Below, in pieces: positions 21,330-33,477 of a DNA stretch of 64,000 nt. The stretch lies in contig JAAEAF010007712.1 in NCBI GenBank assembly GCA_011037195.1, forward strand, positions 200,017 through 264,016, given 5' to 3'. Source of the stretch: Triatoma infestans. Taxonomy: Eukaryota; Arthropoda; Insecta; Hemiptera; Reduviidae. Below the pieces are notes generated by a model. The model was given only the letters and a program-made list of their open reading frames with translations. It was not told the DNA's origin and made no database searches. Within the stretch, counting starts at the first letter, position 1; each line of letters opens with the position of its first letter. Both the position numbers and the translations under genes were made by a program.

Positions 21330-21728
21330 GTACTTTATTTATCAAAAGTATATAACATAGAAGTAATATTTTAAATTAAGTACGAAAAACTGACAATAGC
21401 AATAGGTTTGATTGTGTACTGTGTGTTTTAAGGAAGGGCGGCAATTGACACCTCGCCACGGGCAGATTAATCTGTAGCTACGCCACTGGTTAGATTATTT
21501 TATCCTGCAAAATTACAGATCGTCAATCAATGTGTGTTCTATTCTCAATTCTCTAAATTTTAGTTTTAATTAATTTCATTTTATATTGTTATCTCTCGAT
21601 TAAAAGTTTAGTGGTTTTAAAATATTTTTCTATTGTAGTTATTAATACTCTGGTTCTTTTTTTTTTTCTTCTTCTTTCTATTTTATTTTTTTAAATTTTT
21701 TATAATTAAAACTTTCTTCTGGTGAAAA

Positions 21729-22795
21729 TGTGTGCGAACAGCGGGGGCCCTGGACCTCCGTCTACAAATACAAAGTTATATATATGAGAGAATGGTACTA
21801 ACAATAAGAAAGTGGAACAAATTATTTCTAATCCCAATGCCACACCTAATTCAATCCCAAAAACCTTTAGTGAACCTATGGTACAAGGTAATAAAAGATG
21901 TGGGATACAGTGTTGAGAGCATTATTAGTAAGGTACATTCTTCATGAAATCAGAATTCTTATTAAAAATTAACTCCCAAGTAAATCAGACTAAATTAATA
22001 AAGTAGTTAAAAATCGTGACCGTAATACTGATAAAGGTCCATATGTGGTTAATTTAGAAGGTAATAAAGGCAAATTGGGTAAGTAAGTGGCTGTTTAAGT
22101 CATCAAGTTCACATAAAGATGAAATGGTCGACATTTCAGTTACGGGTCAACATAGAATAAAAGTAACACAACAAGTACATCACAGACAAATTCTTCCACA
22201 ATACGTTTCATTGTATGGAGCAAAATGTGGAGTAGATCCTTACATACCTTTTATTAGACAGTGTAAAAATTGTTTACATTTCAGACACTCTGAAGACGAC
22301 TCTTTCAGACACTCTGAATACGAGGTGCGATCATTGCTTGGAAAATCATAATGTCCCCTTATCTGAAGCTACAATGCCTATTTGTGTTCACTGTAACGGT
22401 GAACAAGGATCTACATTCCGAGACTGTCCCATTAAAATAGCGCAAAATAATGAAATTAAAAATAAAATAATAAAAGTTCTTTCGCCATGGTCACTGACAA
22501 TAAATTTGACTTTCTGAGTGAGGAAGAATTTCCTGAATTACGTGAGGCCAGTTCAACAATATCAGCCCTAAGAAAACCAGCAAAAAAAGCATATAAATTT
22601 AGACCCGTTAATCAGAAAATTTTGTTAAAACAGTTTCATGATACAATGAAATCAAAAAAATTTAACGATGACGTTCAAATATTTTACAGAAATAATGGCG
22701 AACAGATAATAAAACAAACAGAAAGTAAGAGTCACAGACAAACTAAGCGGTTAAACAATAGAACCCACCGACAGACAGACAAACTACCGACTTAA
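21729..22795 (+). pseudogene. LINE ORF1 (gag-like, CCHC knuckles)
   Basis: Starts ATGTGTGCGAACAGC (MCANSGGPGPPSTNTK) just after a pyrimidine-rich leader. Later frames give CGVDPYIPFIRQCKNC (22207-22275), then RCDHCLEN and ICVHCNGEQGSTFRDCP, a run of CCHC-type zinc knuckles, followed by DNKFDFLSEEEFPELRE (22495 on) and a basic tail ending at 22795. This is the layout of I/Jockey-type ORF1, which coats the LINE RNA. It has at least three frameshifts or stops. It is followed not by a full ORF2 but by a short ORF2 end (23282-23578). Confidence 0.65.
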
Positions 22796-23281
22796 TTAAA
22801 CAGAATTTACACACATACATACCAACAATAGAAAATACTCAAGATCGTGGTATAGAGCTATATATATATTACACTTGATTCATAAAATAAATAATGTAAA
22901 TTGCAACAAAAACGAAATATTAAAATTCATAACGTCTCAATTTAGAAGAAATTCTTGCTGAATTTATTAATAGCAGTAATAATACTATAGGTTCTCCTCA
23001 ATTAATACAAACTAGCAACACACTGACAAACATGAATTACAAAGTACGCACAATAATACACAAAACAAACCATAACTTTATCAGTACTAGTACCAACTTC
23101 ACAATTCTTTATACAATTACAAACACACTCAAACAAGTTCCATACTTGAAATATTTTTAACTTATTAAAACAATTTACAAGATTTATAGATTAACTATTA
23201 ACAAAATCTATCGAATGGCTAATTTTATACATGTAATCAGCTTGTATCCCCAAAACACCTTGGTTCCTCTAATACACTAAT

Positions 23282-23578
23282 TTCAACAGAATATTCCATA
23301 GCATAATTTCCCGATTCGGATTTAACCATAATTATTCATCTCAATACTAGCCAGAATATGATCCAAATCGTTCTTGCTCGCTAGATATTATAACAGATAC
23401 TAATCACTTAATATTAGAATGTCCCAAAAACAATAAAGGAAGGGATAAACTATGGAAGGTTGTCCTAACAACGGGTTGCCCTCTCCCCGCAAATTTGAAC
23501 ACCATCTTGTCATGTGATGATGGTAGGATTTACATGGAAATATATATCTTTATTAAAAATAACGAACTGAAACTATAA
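23282..23578 (+). pseudogene. LINE ORF2 C-terminus of the same element
   Basis: Reads FNRIFHSIISRFGFNHNYS, then CSLDIITDTNHLILECPKN, WKVVLTTGCPLPANLNTIL and KNNELKL before TAA at 23576-23578. It closely parallels the end of the LINE at 18621-19118 (FNHNYSPHPLARIG; ADSNHLI; NCPLPPNLQTIL). One stop (after SSQY) and the missing EN, RT and RNase H show that ~3 kb was deleted between ORF1 and this end. Confidence 0.7.
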
Positions 23579-23599
23579 AAATTACATTAATAGTTACAC

Positions 23600-25500
23600 T
23601 AATAGGAAAAAGAAACAAATAAATGAAATAAAATAACCATGACATAACAAACGTCAACCCTATTATATATTGTCCCTCAATTAGACTTACAAACTGGATG
23701 TTTTGCATAGTTCAAGAGGCCAGAAAAAAAAATTTTAATTTGATTACATATTCTATTTGATTTTTTTAACTGAAAATATCATGCTTTCCTCTAATACTTT
23801 TTTTTGTTTATTTGATCATTTGACTTTAATCCGTAGTAGAAATTAGTGTACATTCCTTAAGTGAAGACATTTTATTTCTAAAGGCTTATAGTATGGTTGT
23901 ATTTATTATTGGAAAACATCTTAATGGATGATAGAAAAGCAATAGTTAACTTGGTTCATATAGTTGAAACAGAATTATAATAGGAAAATTGAAAATTATT
24001 TTTTTTTTTAAATGTAATTCTTTATATTTTTAATCATCAGATTTAACATATTATTGGAAAGTTATAAATACAATACTTTTTTCGTAGAATTTTTTTTCGG
24101 AATTGAATTGCATATTTAATGGGTAGTTAAAAGATTATTATTATTATTATTAATACTATATGAGATAAATTTGTGAACAGTATCATGGACAGCAATTCTT
24201 AGAAAAATTAAACCCACTCTGAATCAGTGAACATTACTACAGTTTTGTAGACTGAAGAAAATATTTTCATATCTTATTTTATTTATTGCCAAAATTGTGG
24301 TTGATCCATTTCTGTGCCCGCCACTGACGTAAAGAACATTTTGAAGTCAAAACAATTTATTTATTCTTAATGCTAGATTTGATTTTATCCAAGACATGCC
24401 ATCTAACGTTAGCTTAAGGAAAGCAGTTAGCTAGCGCATCCTAGTGGCGAATAAAATTACTAAGTTTTTCTCTTACTTTTTATTATTAAATACAATCTTA
24501 TCATTGATATAATTATGAACTATTTTAAACACATAGAATAACAATCTCTAATATTTTTAGCCTATAATTAAAAATTAGACCATCGCAATATTTAGATGTA
24601 TTACTTAGAACTAGAACCAAAAGTTTATAATATTGATTGGATAATAAATTTCTTAATTTATAATCTTCACTTATATTCCATACCTAATCCATTTTTTCAA
24701 GAGAAAAATATTCACCATTAAAGAAGAAGAAGAAAAAAAAAGAAAAGAACGTATTTGCATAAATAACAAAACATTGCAATATATAATAATAAATAACTGA
24801 GGCGATAAACAACAACACATGTTTCCATTATCAAGGTCAACCAGATTATAATATACAATATATTTTTATATACCGTCAACTTTATTTTTTTAATTTAATT
24901 AGTTTTGAATATTTTTAAGAAGAATTTTTAAAGTTTTCATTAAATCATTAAATTTATTTGGTTAAGAAATCATTCATTTCAGATGCTAATTCAGTTTCAT
25001 GAAAATTATTGTAGAGTGAGGGAATGAATTCTTATCTTAGAATAAAAAATGTATTTATGCATTACATTTTTTCTTTCCTCTTTTATTTATTTATTTATTT
25101 ATTATTATTACCCACGTCTGCCATCTTTATCTTATATCTAACACCGGAAAGTTATTTATTTATTTTATAAAGTGCTGTTGTGTGAGGTCTATGTCCTCTT
25201 GTGCCTAAAACGCTCTGACGCCTCAAAACAAGATATAGTTCGCCAAATATAATTTATTTTATTAAATGAACTTCATTATAGTTGATTATTTTTAACAACT
25301 AGACTGTCCTAGAAAAGAAGGAAATATATAAATAAATAAATGTTTATAATAAATTAAAATTTTTAAAGTTCACTCACACCTCTATATTTTCCCTAATTGC
25401 AATTATCGCAATTTTAAATGACAAATTTTCTTTTTTAATGAACTTATTAAAAAATTGCAGTAAACTGCAACTTTTGCATTGTATTGGTAGAAATGCGTTC
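23600..25500. other. AT-rich, no gene seen
   Basis: Contains simple runs such as (ATT)n at 24136-24150, AAGAAGAAGAAG at 24722 and (TTTA)n at 25080-25105. No coding or mobile-element sequence recognised. Confidence 0.5.
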
Positions 25501-25619
25501 AATGCATACACTGGTTTTAGGCTCAGATGGCTGAATGTGGTGTGCGGCTATATTGTAGACTACAAGACAGAGTTCCATCAAATACTAATTATGCTTTTGA
25601 GATAGAAAACCTAACGACT

Positions 25620-26022
25620 TTGCCGTTGGAAGTGGAGACGCTGAGTTCATGTGTCTTCACTTCCAGGTTGGTGTTAGAATGTTCTAAAAGGCTGGAACAG
25701 CTTTCTTCTCTGAAGGATGTGCTTCTAGTGTGGGTACCAGGTCATATGGGAATTTTAGGAGGTGGCGCCAGGAGGAGGTGGTTGCCAGATTAGGCGCCTC
25801 CCTCCCTTTCAATGGTCCCAAGCCGCTGTTGGCGTGTCATCTGGCACATGTCTGTCAGGCTTCCAGTCATGGACAGCTTCACAGCATTCATCCTTATGGG
25901 TGAGCACAGTTGGTTTGTCGGCAGTCCAAAATGCTTATCGGGGGTCCGGACAGGGCAATTAGTGAGGCGTTGCTATGTCTTTCACGGAGCTCTCTCAGGC
26001 AACTGGTTGGATCCCTTACTGG
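25620..26022 (+). pseudogene. LINE RNase H and C-terminal fragment
   Basis: LVLECSKRLEQLSSLKDVLL then VWVPGHMGILG is the final part of a LINE RNase H domain (VTLVWVPGH.GI.GNE.AD). After a frameshift come EEVVARLGASLPFNGPKPLL and, near 25955, ISEALLCLSRSSLRQLVGSL TGY, matching the LL.LSR..LR.LVGLLTGH segment of RNase H-bearing R1/Jockey relatives. The reading stops where the Helentron-like repeat begins at ~26023. Confidence 0.6.
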
Positions 26023-26772
26023 ATATTATCTATCAAAATTCCTCAACCGGAAGTACCACTTTACTAGTTGTTTTTTTTCACTTTCTTGTGATTTTCTCAA
26101 AAATGGCTCCGACGATTTTCTTTAAACTTGGTATATCAACTACACATACAGAGAGCTACAACTTTTATTTGCAACATTTCTCTGGGAAAATTCATTTACG
26201 GGCACTTCTGATGGCGATGGGGGGGTTAGGTTTTCATCATCACTGCTATTTCATTTTATCAAACAAATCTATTACCTAAATAATGTTAATTAGAATTAAA
26301 TATGTTGTTGAAATTACGAGTTTGAAAAAAATCAGATAACCGGAAGTGCGTTTACTTTACCACTTTACTAAATGATTTTTTTTCACTTTTTCGCGATTTT
26401 CTCAAAAATAGCTCCGGCGACTTTCTTCAAACTTCGTATATAAACTAAAAATACAAAGAACTATAACTTTTATTTATAATATTTCTCTGGGAAAAATCAT
26501 TTAAGGGCACTTTTAGAGGAGGGGTGGGGACACGTTTTTCTCTAAAGTGCTATCATAGTTGATTATACAATTCTATTATCCAGACAGATTAATTAGAAAT
26601 AAATAGATGGCCAAAACTCCGAGTTTCAAGAAAATTAGTAAACCGGAAGTGCGCTTTTACTAAACAGTTTTTTCAGTTTTCGACGAATTTCATTAAATTT
26701 GGTACGTAAACTTTAAAATTTGTCAATTATAATTTTGAGAAATGGAGTAAGAGAAAGTTGTGTGAGTGTTTC
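26023..26772 (+). repeat. Helentron-like repeat, copy with three blocks
   Basis: CCGGAAGT block starts at 26047, 26340 and 26643 (spacing 293 and 303 bp). The right end GGAGTAAGAGAAAGTTGTGT, then GAGTGTTTC, is cut at 26772 by the SINE that follows. The hairpin end is missing, replaced by LINE sequence on the left. Confidence 0.8.
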
Positions 26773-26868
26773 TTCCTAGGAGCCTCTAGGCTCTGTCCAG
26801 TGCGCAGTGCACTGAGAAGGCTTCGGGCGCCAATGTCCATAGATATGACGCGCCTTAAATTAAAAATA
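26773..26868 (+). repeat. SINE 3' part (family S tail)
   Basis: TTCCTAGGAGCCTCTAG and GCAGTGCACTGAGAAG match the body of the tRNA-bearing insertion at 54433-54845 (TTCTAGGAGCCTCTA; GCAGTGCACTGAGAAG). It then has the tail GGCGCCAATGTCCATAG, ATATGACGCGCCTTAAA. Confidence 0.6.
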
Positions 26869-26869
26869 A

Positions 26870-27580
26870 AACTACAGAACTAACCGATTTGTTTGTAAAG
26901 TTATTTCTTTATGTATTATTAAAAATTTCAGCAATAATGGTATTACAGCTACTTATTAGTAGCAGTCAATAAGGTTAATATTTACTGTATGCAACTGTAG
27001 TAGAAAGAAACATTATTTACTTGATAAAAATATCGTTACAAATCAATAAAAATAGTTTCAGGCTTAGTGTCTATATTCTCTCAACAAAGTTACTAATTAC
27101 ACAGATAAACTAGTTTATTAAACCATTTACTAATACGATGAGGAAAAATATAAATTAAAAAGCTTAATAACAAAGTGTTATTAAAACAAAATCTGCTTAA
27201 AAATTTTATGCTAATATTTTTTATAATCAAAGGAACCTAAATTATAATCTACAATATTTTATGAGGGTGACGACTGTGTACACAAGAAGTTAGAAACGTT
27301 GCCGTTATAATGGGAATAAATGTTGACACGCTGGCGACATCAAGTGTTGCATGCAAGTAGTGTCCGGCGAGGATAGGATCCAAATAATCTCAAGCATTTG
27401 ATTTCGACTCTTTGTAACTTCCCGTAGTTGGTACGAAAGATATTTGACCACAAAGGGGCTGCATGGAACGGATGTTTATAGATAATAAATTAGTTTCTTG
27501 TTAATAATAAAGTTTCGGTCAAAGCTGCGATTAAAAAGTGAAAATAGACTGCACATAATGCCTAATGATTTGTCATGGTG
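26870..27580. other. no gene seen
   Basis: AT-rich. Near 27585 a GTGATGCGCCTTAAATTAAA plus poly(A) marks another SINE tail end. Confidence 0.4.
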
Positions 27581-27621
27581 TGTGATGCGCCTTAAATTAA
27601 AAAAAAAAAAAAAATTAAAAA

Positions 27622-27641
27622 AGAGAGAGAGAGAGAGAGAA
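27622..27641. repeat. (GA)n microsatellite
   Basis: GAGAGAGAGAGAGAGAGA directly after the poly(A) of a SINE tail (27586-27615). Confidence 0.85.
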
Positions 27642-27729
27642 GGTAAATAAAACACCTATAAAACAGTTGAGCATCAACTATTTTCGAATTATAAATTTTT
27701 AATTTAAATTAACTCTCCCGTCATGGCAA

Positions 27730-28570
27730 CTGGCAGTCTCTCCTGACATGGCTCTACAGTCTCATCTTCGTAATCTTGAACCTTGGCTCAGGCAGTGGAG
27801 GATCAAAGCAAACAAACTTAAATCCAAACTCATAGTATTTACCTTAAACAAAAAAACTCTCCCTCCTCTTTACTAACAATATTATCCTTCCCATTACGAA
27901 CCAAGTACGATATCTCGGATTATTTCTTGACAAACGACTAACATGGACTGAAACGAATTGACTGCGGCTTAAGTATAAAATGCTAAAAACACTACTAGAC
28001 AAACTTTCAAAACTGATTTAACGAACAAGAAAATGCTATACACTGCTCTTTTAGCCCCCATTTGGACATATTTCATAGAACGATACGGCACTGGAAAACA
28101 ATCCAACCTTAACCGACTTAAACTCTACAATCTAAGATCCTAAAGCTCCCTTCTATGCCTACAACCACACAATCCACTCCGACCTTAACATTCCATTCAT
28201 CTCAGAGCTAGCCCAATTTCATAACACAAAATTTCACTCCAAACTAAATTGTCACCATAATCCTCTGATCCAGAATATGTCCACCCGAACACTGCCCAAA
28301 AATCCTAGTCGGAGGCTGAAGCGGCAGTGGGCCATGCGAACCATCTTAACGTATAACGCCGACCTCCTAGGAGTAGCTGCTGTGTAAGCTTGCCATCGTG
28401 GCAAACTAACGGCTTCCATCACTGGATGGTCGTCATTCATATCTCTCAAGCAATATGTACTTATGTATATATTGACTAATATAAGTATATATACAAATTA
28501 CGCACTCATCACTTTTGCTTTTTGTACATTGTATACAGTTGCAAAATAAATTAATAAATTTAAAAAAAAA
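27730..28570 (+). mobile_element. Jockey LINE 3' end with poly(A)
   Basis: Broken frames read LQSHLRNLEPWLRQWRIKAN, then VRYLGLFLDKRLTW (second frame), KKMLYTALLAPIWTY, SNLNRLKLYNLRS and near 28315 LKRQWAMRTILTYNADLLGV, a series typical of the Jockey region from just after YADD to the C-terminus. A 3' UTR follows with AATAAA (28547) and a final A-run at 28561-28570. The 5' part including YADD is lost. It is related to the fragment at 11500-12200. Confidence 0.65.
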
Positions 28571-28579
28571 TTTATTCGT

Positions 28580-30490
28580 TAGAACAAATCTTTATACATA
28601 AATGTGTTCTTACATAACTCTAAGGAAATAAACATTAAATAAAAACTCCAAGATTGAAACAAAAATTGAGTGAGCAAAACTGCATTTTTGCAATAAAAAA
28701 GGAAACGCAAAGAACGTCATAGTAATTAGTGAATATCAATTTGTTTGATTGGATCATAATGTGTAACTAATACGCGTCCAGGAGTAAACTAACTGAGAAG
28801 TCAATAACGTTAAATGACCGACCTTTAATCATATTATGTTCAACTAATTGAAATCACGATACAGTGTTGCAATCATTTACGTCATTATTCTAGAATTTTC
28901 GACGGAATTTAATAATAGTTTCATGATATATCAGTTTAATTGTTTGTGCTGGTCTTCTATTTATAAATTCCATTGTATTGTTAATTTTACAGGTTATTTA
29001 CAATCTAACTACCTATTTATAAATGAATCTATAAGATCAGAAAATGTATCATGCGTTGAAAATATATTTGACTTGTGCTTTTTTTTCATCTCATATATCT
29101 AATTTAAGAAAAGAAGAACTTATTTTAATATAGCTTGGCCTACTCAGCATAGGAAGGCCAACGCTTCTAGGGGGGGATTTTATTGAGTAACTAATATTCA
29201 GCTCACGAAGCTTGCCTGCCGAGTTTCTAACATCTATACTTAGGTCCGCTGCTCTTGTAGTTTCCCATTTTTTCTTACCATGATAGATCTCTGCCGTACG
29301 TATGTGCTCATATTGCTCATAACTTTGTACAATGCATAATTCGTCAAACAGCCATCATCTTTGATTTTGAGTGACTGAACAAGGCAATGCTAAAGGACGG
29401 TCACATGTAAGGAAGTATTCTGCTACAGCTTAGACTCATAGATTCAGGAGTGCCACTCATTTCTTGCTTGAATGCCATTCTTGGCTGAAGATGAGCGCAC
29501 ATTCAATATCAATCTGGAGAATGACTAAGAAATAGCCATTAATAGCAACTGCTGTTGCCCATTTGCAATAAGCAGGGCAAAACAAAATGGTAAGAACTAT
29601 GAGAATCATATAGAATCGATACTCTTTCAAGCAATTATTCTAAGAAAGAGAGAATAAGTAATTGCAAACCTTAAGTAATCTGCAGGATTACTGAGATTCC
29701 TTCCGATCCTTATAAGGCCACCATCAATAATCAGGGCTTATTATGGCACTTTGGACTATCAACTTATTTTACTTTACGGCTCAACTACCCTAATGGACTA
29801 TATATCCTCAGTAAGTCTGTTAAATTTTTGTCATGCAATTATCAAAGATATTTTCGAAGTCATCCTACCAAGATCGCCCTAGCACAAGGCAGTGGAATAA
29901 TGGATTGGTGATGAGGACGTATTGGAATGAATGCATTACTGACATTTGTACTCACAGATTATATTTGCCTATACTGTGTGAAGACAAAGAGTATAAAAGA
30001 GTTTGGAGTAACCGAGCGAAGAGTGATGACATTGATGGCCTAGAATGGCAGTTGGATCTCCTAAGCTAGATCTACTCTATCGTCCTAATCTTCTTGACTA
30101 CAATATACGGCCTCCTGAAAACATATTAAGGTCGATTGCACTATCCTTTCCTGGATCTATGTATATTTTCCTTAATGTCAACTCTGCCTGTTTTGCCTAC
30201 ATATGTACATTCTATCCCTCTTAATGAACTCTACAACATAAAATGATCAAAGAAGTGTGTCATTGTCAAAATCAATCAGCGCACTATTTAAAAGCAAAGA
30301 AATTTTCAACAGTATTAAGAAAAATATAGCTTTTATTAAATGTTTGCACTTTTACACATTAAAATAAAATGATTTTTTCTCTGCTTCTTTGGTGGAAAGT
30401 AAGCCCAATGATTAAGGCATATAGGCCTGTCCTAAATGTTTCATTTTTCTCAGTCTTGCGCAATCTGGATCCAGTTGGGACTGTCTCTTG
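28580..30490. other. no recognised gene
   Basis: Mixed composition. A plus frame at 29833-30069 (YLPILCEDKEYKRVWSNRAK) is not recognised and has no splice or start support. Nothing else is supported. Confidence 0.4.
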
Positions 30491-30499
30491 ACCTTATGA

Positions 30500-30905
30500 T
30501 CTCTTGCTATCTTTTTTCCTTCCTATTTTCCGGATTTATATCTTTATCCTAGTACAGTCGTTAGAACCCTTACCAGAAAGAGAAACTGGAAATGATTTCA
30601 GAATCTGGCTCCTGAATGAAAGGAAGAAACAACTGGATCAGGATTTGTTACTGCACTGGAAGTCTCGATGGTCTTACTCTCAAAAGGGCGGACCACCTAC
30701 AGGTTTTTGCCAGACGCGACAATGGATAGAAGAATATTCCTCACAGATTTTTCTTAAGCGGTCTTCAGGCTAGTGACTGGCCATGGGCAAATTAAGGGAA
30801 AGTGGTATGAGATGGTAAGTGATGGTTGCTGTCGTTGCGGTGAATTGGAGAGACCACCGAACATATTATTTTTGAATGCATTCGTTATGAGGATCTCCGG
30901 GCAAA
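30500..30905 (+). pseudogene. R1-type LINE C-terminal domain
   Basis: Across frameshifts: WKSRWSYSQKGRTTYRFLPD, VFRLVTGHGQIKGKWYEMVS, CCRCGELE, then GETTEHIIFECIRYEDLRAK. W...W..S.KGR.TYR..PD followed by LLTGHG and C..CG..ET.EHIIFEC is the end of an R1/Jockey-type ORF2. The last piece is in the same open frame as the Penelope-like sequence that follows. Confidence 0.6.
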
Positions 30906-31734
30906 ATTATGGAGTACAAATTTCTACAAGAAACAAATTACATCAAATTTATTCATAAATTATCTCTCCGGACATCCCAAACATATTATCCACAATTCAG
31001 CTAAAAATCTCATATTCAGGGCAGTAAAATTAACAGACACATTATACCTAGAAGAAACAAAAAACAAAATTAACAAAATATTAATCGAAAACGCATACCC
31101 CCCTTATATTATTAATAAATTTTGGAAACAAATTGTTCAACGTAATGAATATAACAATCATAACAATAGAAATAGCCTGTTAAACACACAAAATACACTA
31201 CACCAAGAAGAAAATAATCATATAAATAACAGACATAAAAATTATTTCTTAATCACTTACATGCATAACTTAACCGATAAAATCAAGCATAATTTACAAA
31301 AATTTAATATAACTGAAAGCCACTTAGCATATCTTACCAATAATAAAATCAAAACATACATACCAAATCACAAAGATAAGGAACCAATAGAAAACAGCAA
31401 AGAAGTGGTATACTCGATAGAATGTGAATGTAAATTGCAATATATAGGACACATCAAAAATATGTTAAAAAAAAGAGTTGACCAACATCGAAAATCCATA
31501 AAATATAAAAACAGTCCAGCGACAGCTCTCATAAAACACTTTAAAGCCACAAAACACAATTTCATGTTTGATAGTGCAACAATAGTAGAAAAAGAAAAAA
31601 ATTTAAATAAGCGAAAAATTTTAGAATCAATACACATAGCTTTAAACACAAACAAGGTGGTAAATGATCGCAAAGAAGGTGCACAAGTCAAATCATATGC
31701 AAATTTATTAAATAATTTAAAAAATTATATATAA
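30906..31734 (+). CDS. Penelope-like element: RT C-terminus and GIY-YIG endonuclease (partial, open)
   Basis: The frame is open without a stop from 30844 to 31734 (296 codons), unusually long here. After ~20 codons of LINE it shows the Penelope RT end (LFINYLSGHPKHIIHNSAKN, LIFRAVKLTDTLYLEE, INKILIENAYPPYIINKFW). About 90 codons further come the GIY-YIG nuclease motifs EVVYSIECECKLQYIGHIKN, LKKRVDQHRKSIK and ALIKHFKATKHNF, and near the end NKVVNDRKEG. VYSI and YIG are the two name-giving motifs; the following R (KKRV) and the E region are present. The RT palm and fingers are missing, so this is a 5'-truncated element with an uninterrupted nuclease. In Penelope elements this nuclease nicks target DNA to prime reverse transcription. 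Confidence 0.75.
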
Positions 31735-32511
31735 CATCTATTTCAACATCAATAACCTGCACCTTCCTTACCTTATCAGTACAGGTGATCAAATAGCCAA
31801 CCATATTTTTAACTTTTTTCTATCTCTTCATATCTCAAATATAATTAACAAAAAATCTGAATTATAACAATCAAATTTATAATTATATATATATTACATA
31901 TAAAAAAATAAAATAAAAAATTCAAATCACATAAGTATTCAATATAACACTACACTATCATTTAATCAAGGAAACAACCTCTAACCAAAATCGTTCTTAA
32001 AACAGTTGCCCACAAGTATTCATTTAGAACGGGTCAACTCAACTTTCAGTAAGTTATCTCTATGCTTTTTCAAAAATTATTATTTCACATTTATAAATAA
32101 ATTTATTTAAAAAATGTTTCTCTCTTTAGGCCTGTTTAAACAAAAAATTAATAATTTGCAAACAAAAGTAAATTTTTAAAAAATACATTAAAATAGTGAC
32201 CACGTGTTGAAGAAACCAACAATGACGCAGATAAAAATTAAAATCCAAGTCTTTTAAAAGAAATTGACTACAACCCTTATCAAAAAGGAAAATATAACAA
32301 AATAAACGACGTTTAATTTTAAAATAAACTGATCAGTAAAATACAGAAAAATAACTAATTTGGTAAGTAAGTTGCTATTAATTTGTGGACGCTAATAATT
32401 ATTATAATAATTTGCTAAAATCTATGTAAGTCATAAAAAACTGTACCTTATATTACTTCTTTCAATTGTATATTAATTACACATATGAATTGATTTGATA
32501 AAATAGTACTA

Positions 32512-32556
32512 CCTGTTTGAAAATGGCAAGCGTATTGCTGAAACGTCACAAGGAAA
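32512..32556 (+). ncRNA. degenerate Penelope-type hammerhead core
   Basis: CCTGTTTGA, then stem II GGCAA-GCGTA-TTGCT, then GAAAC-GTC and ACAAGG. The stem II hairpin and the GAAACGTC part are right for a Penelope terminal-repeat hammerhead; the CUGANGA box is damaged. It lies ~780 bp after the GIY-YIG stop, where a 3' terminal repeat would be expected. Confidence 0.4.
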
Positions 32557-33477
32557 AACAATGTTTTTATATATTTATTTAATATATAATAAAGAAAATT
32601 CAGGCTGAAAATTGATTCATAATCATTGGAGTTGAAAACAACCCATAATATCAAATTATGGAGTACTTAGGCTATCATTTTGGCATTGATAATGATACAC
32701 TCACCTTGTTGCTGGAAAATCTCAGTGCACATACTATGCCTTTAAAAAGTTTGCAGACGAGGGTCTAAGACGTGGTACATTGTGGGGAGATTTTCGAGGG
32801 TAGGCGGAGCGTAAGTGTGGGATATTAGTAATTTATTGTGTGATTGTGGAATGAATGACTTAGATTGTGTAGTTATCCGAGTTTTTAGCAGGCCTCTCAG
32901 GAATATCGAGTACTGTGAGAGGTCAATTAGGATAGGAATTTTGCCTGCATGCGTGAAGTATGAATGTATTTATTGTGTGAATGAGTATGAATGCGATGCT
33001 GTTTGTTAGCTTGTTTTGCTATGGTGGCATGAATTCATTATAATTTAATGAAAGGTACCTTGTTGTGCCCTTCCCTCATATATTCTTGCTTCGCAATCAT
33101 TCTCTATCGGGATCATTGGGGATGAAGTATAGTCATTGGGCTGTTATATGCGAGAGCTCGGGAACGGCCCATACAGTTTATCCTAGCGATTTGTCCATTT
33201 TATATTGCAGCAATGTATCCAAGTTAAAATTCCATCATACATTCTTGGTCATTTTCATTATTTCTTCGTTTCTCATGCGGGTTTTGCGTTTTATTTGCAG
33301 AAATTTCCACAATAACTCGCAACTTTTTTAGCTAATTCTGTGCTTAGTGCCCAAACTTGAGAGCCATTAGTTACAGCGGTAACATGTATGTAATGCATTT
33401 TAAAGTTCATGATTAGTTTTTACTTTTTCTTACATTATTCCGTGTTTTTGAACAAATTAACTCAAAAGTGGAAAGAA

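Noticed and set aside
28848..29102. 84-codon plus-strand frame as a membrane protein
   Set aside because: AT-rich, low-complexity hydrophobic translation without start context or family match.
31368..31691. 107-codon minus-strand frame
   Set aside because: Antisense shadow of the Penelope GIY-YIG reading frame.
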